64,000 nucleotides of DNA from Alnus glutinosa (taxonomy: Eukaryota; Streptophyta; Magnoliopsida; Fagales; Betulaceae). Shown in pieces: positions 59,594-64,000 of this stretch. The stretch lies in contig NC_084887.1 of assembly GCF_958979055.1 (NCBI RefSeq), positions 32,093,544 through 32,157,543 of the forward strand. Reading direction: 5' to 3'. The translations under genes and the position numbers were made by a program. The notes beneath the pieces are model-generated. The model searched no databases, had not been told where the DNA came from, and saw nothing but the letters and a program-made list of their open reading frames with translations. Within the stretch, counting starts at the first letter, position 1. The number at the start of each line of letters is the position of its first letter.

Positions 59594-59995
59594 ATGGCGT
59601 CCTCCAAACACCCTTTGGGTGCAGAAGGAAGTAGCAGCAGTGAGTCAGGCTGGACAACGTACATTGCCTCTCCCATGGAAGAAGAAGAAGATGTTGAATG
59701 CACTGACGATCAAAAGAGTGGTGACGATGATGATGATGATAAGCGTAACAGCACAAACCACAACTATGTGAAGAAGAAAAATGACGATGATGACAGTGAT
59801 GATTCTTTGGCTTCTGATGCTTCTTCATCCGGCTCAAGTCATCGTCATCAAACACCTTCTCGCGGTCAAGGTAGTGGCCATGGCGCATCTCGTTCTAAGC
59901 AAGATAAAAGTTATAACGTGAACAAGTTTTCTTTACGCAAGAATGGAAACAAACAGGAGAAGAAAAGGGTTGAAAATAGTAGTAGAAAAAGATGA
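59594..59995 (+). CDS. SOFL: SOB FIVE-LIKE (SOFL) family protein
   Basis: An intronless frame of 133 residues from the second in-frame ATG. An upstream in-frame ATG at 59513 would add 27 residues of non-conserved, UTR-like text, so 59594 is preferred. SOFL proteins are small plant-specific proteins; SOB5 and relatives raise cytokinin levels when overexpressed. Seen here: the family's first motif ESGWTTYI (16-23), an acidic run, DDDSDDSLASDASSS (64-78) matching the second SOFL motif (SMVSDASSGP type, here without the final GP), then a basic, low-complexity C terminus. Asp-rich runs (44-49 and 64-70) are encoded by gat/gac repeats that may vary in length. The family call rests on two short motifs, but their order and spacing are as expected. 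Confidence 0.85.
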   Translation: MASSKHPLGAEGSSSSESGWTTYIASPMEEEEDVECTDDQKSGDDDDDDKRNSTNHNYVKKKNDDDDSDDSLASDASSSGSSHRHQTPSRGQGSGHGASRSKQDKSYNVNKFSLRKNGNKQEKKRVENSSRKR

Positions 59996-60716
59996 AGTTT
60001 GGCATGTTCATCACCATATATGCTGCTATTAGTTTTGTTCAAAGTAGTGCAAGGTTCGTAATTAATATTTACTGAGGGGACACGTGAGAACAACAATTAA
60101 TGTATGTTAATTACTTTCCAGATCTCCTTTTTTTTTTTTTTCTTCATTATTGTTGCATTAAGACTCAACATTTTGTGGATTGTGGCTGCCTATTAAACAA
60201 AACAAACCAAGTGTAAGTACATGTATGTTGTGTTTGAAAGGAAAAAATTAACCTAAATATATAGACATAAGTGATGGTTTGGGTGGTTTGTGTTGGGATT
60301 AAGATGATCAAGAAATGTCGGTATCAATCCACAAGACAAGAGTAATTCTCTAGCAAAGTTTCCAATAATATTGCTGCGTTGTGCATCCATGTGTGTGTGT
60401 GTCTGTTTGTATGTATGGAGGTATATTGGTGGAGCCAACAGTGTATGTTGTGCTGGAAAGAGGAAATATAAACGTAGAAAGACAAATGCCAACTATTATA
60501 AGCAGCAAAAGCATTTGCAGTGACAGAACATAATTGGCAAAGAAAGGGATGCAAGCTAGGGCAACAGCAAGGCAACTACGAAGTACATGCTGTACATTAT
60601 ACTTAATTCATTAATGCTAGCAATTAATTCTTGAAAGAAACTGATCATATATAATAGAAATTAAGAGTCATATTCAGCTCCAACATATAGCTAACTAGAA
60701 ATAAAAAACATTAATA
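59996..60716. other. SOFL 3' flank, no further gene
   Basis: Probable 3' UTR then AT-rich DNA with a GT-rich run near 60391-60415. No coding region recognised. Confidence 0.45.
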
Positions 60717-60723
60717 GTGTGTT

Positions 60724-61331
60724 TGGCAAATGGCTCATCTCCCTCTTTATTTTTTTTTTTTAACTTCTAAAAAAGTTATATCTAAAATATTCTAACTTTT
60801 TTTTTTCAATTTTTATATCACATTAATCATTTCCTTATTACTATTCAATTAAAAACACCAATTACAAAACAAAACTTTTTTAATTTTCTATAAAACAATT
60901 CCAAACTTTTGTATACTTTATATCATATCAATCACTTCTTACTACTATTCAAACAAAAATTTCATATCACAACCATTATGAACTGTTTGGCAACCGAGTG
61001 GAATAATTATTCCACTCGGGTTTTTTCTAAAACCCACCCACCCGCATAAAACCCGGATTTTGACCCGAGTTTTGAGAAAATTCAATGCTGTTTTTCAGAT
61101 TAATGGTGGGACCCACGCGCAGGAAAAGTTGACTAAAAAAACGCGTGGGTCCCACATTTAAATAATAAAATATTAATAATTTAAATAAAAAAAAAATTAA
61201 AATTAAAAAAAAAACAGAGGGGCAGCCACCCCCGACCCTTGGGGGTGGCTGCGCGGCCTCCCCCGACCACTGGGGGTGGCCGGGCCACCCCCAAAAGGGT
61301 GGCTGCCAACCGGCAGCCACCCCTTCCTTCA

Positions 61332-61362
<31 letters not shown>

Positions 61363-61660
61363 TTAATTTTGATTTCAATTATTTTTTTAAAAAAATATTA
61401 TTTATTTTTTTTAATTAAATAATCAATATATAATAAATTATTATTATTTAAATTATTATTTCACACAACTTTTCAAAATACCAATCATTATACACAACTT
61501 TTTAAACTTCCAATCATTTCTTACTATTAAAATATAATATTTTTCAATCTCAAAATTCAACACTCAAACACAATTTTTTACCTCGATATTTGTAAATGGA
61601 ATTAGAATTTAATTCTAATTCTAAAAATTCAATACCCAAACGCACCATAATCCAAACACA
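60724..61660. mobile_element. Composite AT-rich element with GC-rich core
   Basis: The outer ends gtgtgtttgg (60719-60728) and ccaaacacac (about 61653-61662) are inverted. Inside are a copy of the dispersed AT-rich repeat (60750-60965), a short hairpin ccgagtggaataattattcc, accc(a/g)cgcg motifs, and a GC-rich block (61215-61325) of ggggtggc/gccacccc units like the core of the MULE at 52476. It is probably several nested elements. I could not assign a target duplication. Confidence 0.5.
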
Positions 61661-62689
61661 CTCAAAACACTAGCCCACTTTTGACATCAGACGGACAACA
61701 AGTGAAGAAGAAACGGCTGAACATATATAAGATAAACTTGGATTATGATCGTTATTATATTTTGATCTAATTATGATTTTAAAAATTACATCAATTTTGA
61801 GATTGATAACTTAAAAAGGACATAGATCTTCCTTATAACATTACTATGCGATAACATAAGATAAACTAGGACTCTATCTTCCCTTTATCGTTCATTTCTT
61901 CCCTCCTCTGCTAGCTAGCACTAATCCACATATTTAGAATTAGGTCTCCTCTTATTACGCGAACAAGATTCTTGTCAAACGGTCTCACAGCGTTAAATAA
62001 CTTTACGACCAACCGTGACAACCGCTTTGAAAGTTATGTGCTTCTGGGCTATACTTGAGCAAACTAGTGTCAAATGTCATGCTTGTGAAATATACGTACT
62101 TGCAAACATATAAGGTAATGAATAGTCCCGTTCGCACCCGTTTGGATTGTGGTGCGAACGAGCCTCTTTTGGAGTTTGGTCAGAGAAAACCAATCGCACT
62201 CCCGTTCGGACAGGGGCGCAACTGAGCGCCCATGGAGCCATTGTTGAGACAACCGGTTACTATTCCATCCAAACGGAAGATGCAGTCGAGACATCCCTGA
62301 AGTTTACCGAATCGACCGTTTGCAATTCTATTCGGACGATAATGCGACAACAATGTAATGCCATTTTAATTTTTCTATTTTTTACGATGTAATAAATTGG
62401 CCACCGGTTTATATATGAGGAAGATGTAATTCCCAAAAAATTATTTAATGTGTTTATTATGGTTAGATAAAAAAGCTAAGAGTTAGTGTGGTAAAATAAA
62501 ATAAGATGGTTTTATTTTCCACTCTCTTCCTTTTGAAACTTCAGTGATAATAATGAAAACTTCACTGAGAGGGTGTTCAGAAGGAATGGAAGATTAGGTC
62601 GAAGGGTTGCGAGACGTGGAGGTGTCGGATGGTGTCGAGACTAGTGGGGATGCTAATGGTGGTGCTGGTTACGAAGGCACATACAAAGA
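61661..62689. other. No gene; possible LTR region
   Basis: No host gene is seen. 62110-62400 is unusually rich in cgttcg/cggacg words, and precedes the gag fossil below, so it may be part of the LTR or leader of the same retrotransposon. This is inference only. Confidence 0.35.
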
Positions 62690-63434
62690 ATAGGGAATGC
62701 ACCAAGACTACGTTGGCAATGAGTCTAACAATTATTGGATGAAGATCGATCTTCCCCCTTTTAATGGAAATCTTCACATCCAAGATTTCCTTGATTGAGT
62801 GACGGAGGTCGAGAGATTCTTTGAATACATGTACATTTTCGAAGACCGTAAGGTGAAGTTTGTGGCTTACAAATTCAAATGAGGGGCTTCGGCTTGGTGG
62901 GAAGAGCTGCAAATTTTGGGGGCTCTGCAAGGAAAAGGGCACGTGACTTTGTCGTTGAGGATAAAGCGGCTCCTCAAAGCACGGTTCTTACAGCAAGATT
63001 TTGAGTAGCAGTTATTCCAGCAATGCCAAGGGTGTATAGGCAAGGTAGCTGATCAATTCAGGACTACGTAGAGGAATTCTATCATCTATAAACCCCTAAC
63101 GGTCTCATGGAGAGAAGGTAGTGCAGCAGGTGGCACAATTTGTCAGTAGTATGCGTGTGGCTATTGCAGACAGGGTGACTATGCACCCCGTATTCACCTT
63201 AAGGAAAATGATAGAATTACTGACGGTGCACATTGGGCCCCACTCCATTGTGTCTTGGTGTAATGCACCTGTTGTATATTGTGAGTGCAGGAATCACTCC
63301 CCTCACCTTAATGGAAGCCATGTGGACATTTAGTTGGAGCAGGCTAGGGTGCCTGCAATGGAGCGAATTTTCACTGATTCAACATGGTTTGCATAGAGTT
63401 AAGGAAAGCAATATGCAGCCGCACACTTAGCCTT
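62690..63434 (+). pseudogene. Ty3/gypsy-type gag fossil
   Basis: Plus-strand text in shifting frames matches the retrotransposon gag (capsid) region: KIDLPPFNGN (about 62743-62772), a VERFFEYM-type stretch (62809-62832), a GASAWWEEL motif near 62883-62909 and a QQVAQFVSSMRVAIADRV block (63123-63176). At least two in-frame stops lie where tryptophan or a sense codon would be expected, and the frame shifts near 62910 and later. No protease, RT or integrase is present before the CACTA junction. The copy is non-functional. Confidence 0.8.
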
Positions 63435-64000
63435 CACTACAAAAAAACTTGATTTTTAGTCACTTGCAGTTAGCCACGTGTATGGAAGTCATACACATGG
63501 CTAACTGTTAGCCACGTGCAGTTAGCTACGTGGGTTACACGAAGTGAATCTAGTTGTTGTTAAATGTACATTTAACCACGTGGCCTTTTATATATGTGGC
63601 TATTTAGCCACGTGGCGTTTAGCCACGTGCCACCCCAAGTGACTAAATGCAATTTTATTTTCTAAAAAAATTGGGCACTTATAGCCACGTGTAATTAAAG
63701 CCATGTGACTATAATTTTTTATTCTTTTTTTTTTCTCCCAATATTGTATATATACAATATTTCCGGCGTACATCCAAGCCGGGACCGGCAATCACCCAGT
63801 TGCCGGATTCGAACCCATCAAACCAAAAATACAAAATCCAAAATGGGAAAAACCTAATCACGTACATTAGATTCAATAAACCAAAACAACAACAATCCAG
63901 TCGCTGGAAATCAAACAAAAAAAAAACCAATTCGCCGGCCATCAAACCTAAACAACAAAAACCCAGTCGCCCACTCGACCTCTCGCCGGAAATCATCAAA
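63435..64000 (+). mobile_element. CACTA transposon terminus (continues beyond window)
   Basis: CACTACAAAAAAACTTG starts at 63435. Subterminal repeats ttagccacgtg occur in both directions about seven times (63469-63700), with ccacgtggc palindromes. This is a CACTA end of a different family from 52051. After about 63720 the DNA becomes unique. The insertion is into the gag fossil. Confidence 0.85.

Noticed and set aside
61027-61378. Reverse-strand open frames of 65-101 residues in the composite element
   Set aside because: Same GC-rich repeat composition and low-complexity flanks; no domain.
1-64000. Transfer RNA genes, rRNA, conserved microRNA precursors, CRISPR or bacterial systems
   Set aside because: No cloverleaf other than the SINE-derived one was recognised, no conserved plant miRNA sequence was noticed by eye, and the window is clearly nuclear plant DNA. 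A tRNA or miRNA scan could still find something missed.

Overview
The window is nuclear DNA of a flowering plant. The evidence is GT-AG introns with T-rich, A-rich interiors, a U2 snRNA gene with the plant USE/TATA promoter, plant-specific gene families (GLUTAMINE DUMPER, CASP-like, SOB FIVE-LIKE) and plant transposon types (MULE- and hAT-type MITEs, CACTA, TRIM, L1-type LINEs, Ty3 gag). Protein similarity suggests a eudicot, probably woody; the species cannot be resolved from sequence alone. There are no bacterial genes, CRISPR arrays or phage modules.

Gene layout. A three-exon MGST3-type microsomal glutathione transferase (3356-4044, +) is followed by a U2 snRNA gene (about 5408-5566, +). 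A three-exon CASP-like membrane protein lies at 6847-8992 (-). From 9 to 24 kb there are no host genes. This stretch holds a decayed LINE, an LTR remnant, a TRIM beside an inverted solo LTR, a tRNA-derived SINE, a roughly 600-bp retroposon and several MITEs. A double-domain DJ-1/PfpI protein (DJ1D type, five exons, 24373-30304, +) carries a LINE fossil in its last intron. Three GLUTAMINE DUMPER genes form a same-strand array at 34096, 41277 and 48606, about 7.2 kb apart, with colinear relics of duplicated noncoding DNA between them. From 50 to 59 kb lie a CACTA end, a large foldback MULE with a perfect 9-bp target duplication, a reverse-strand LINE fossil and hAT and MULE MITEs. A SOFL-family gene sits at 59594-59995 (+). 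The right end holds a composite AT-rich element, a broken Ty3 gag and another CACTA terminus that runs off the window.

How it fits together. The genes are functionally unrelated: detoxification, splicing RNA, membrane scaffold, glyoxalase/DJ-1, amino-acid export control and cytokinin-linked SOFL. The strongest local stories are the GDU tandem array, whose third member has a changed VIMAG motif, and a set of mobile elements whose borders can be fixed to the base by target-site duplications. These are 9-bp (MULE) elements at 31553, 52476 and 58548, 8-bp (hAT) elements at 38041 and 58163, a 17-bp duplication around a retroposon at 45225, and a SINE insertion with its empty-site paralogue still present at 14.06 kb. 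I found no convincing new multi-gene system. The most original leads are the GC-rich foldback MULE, the paired 600-bp retroposon family and the probable GC-AG intron in DJ1D.
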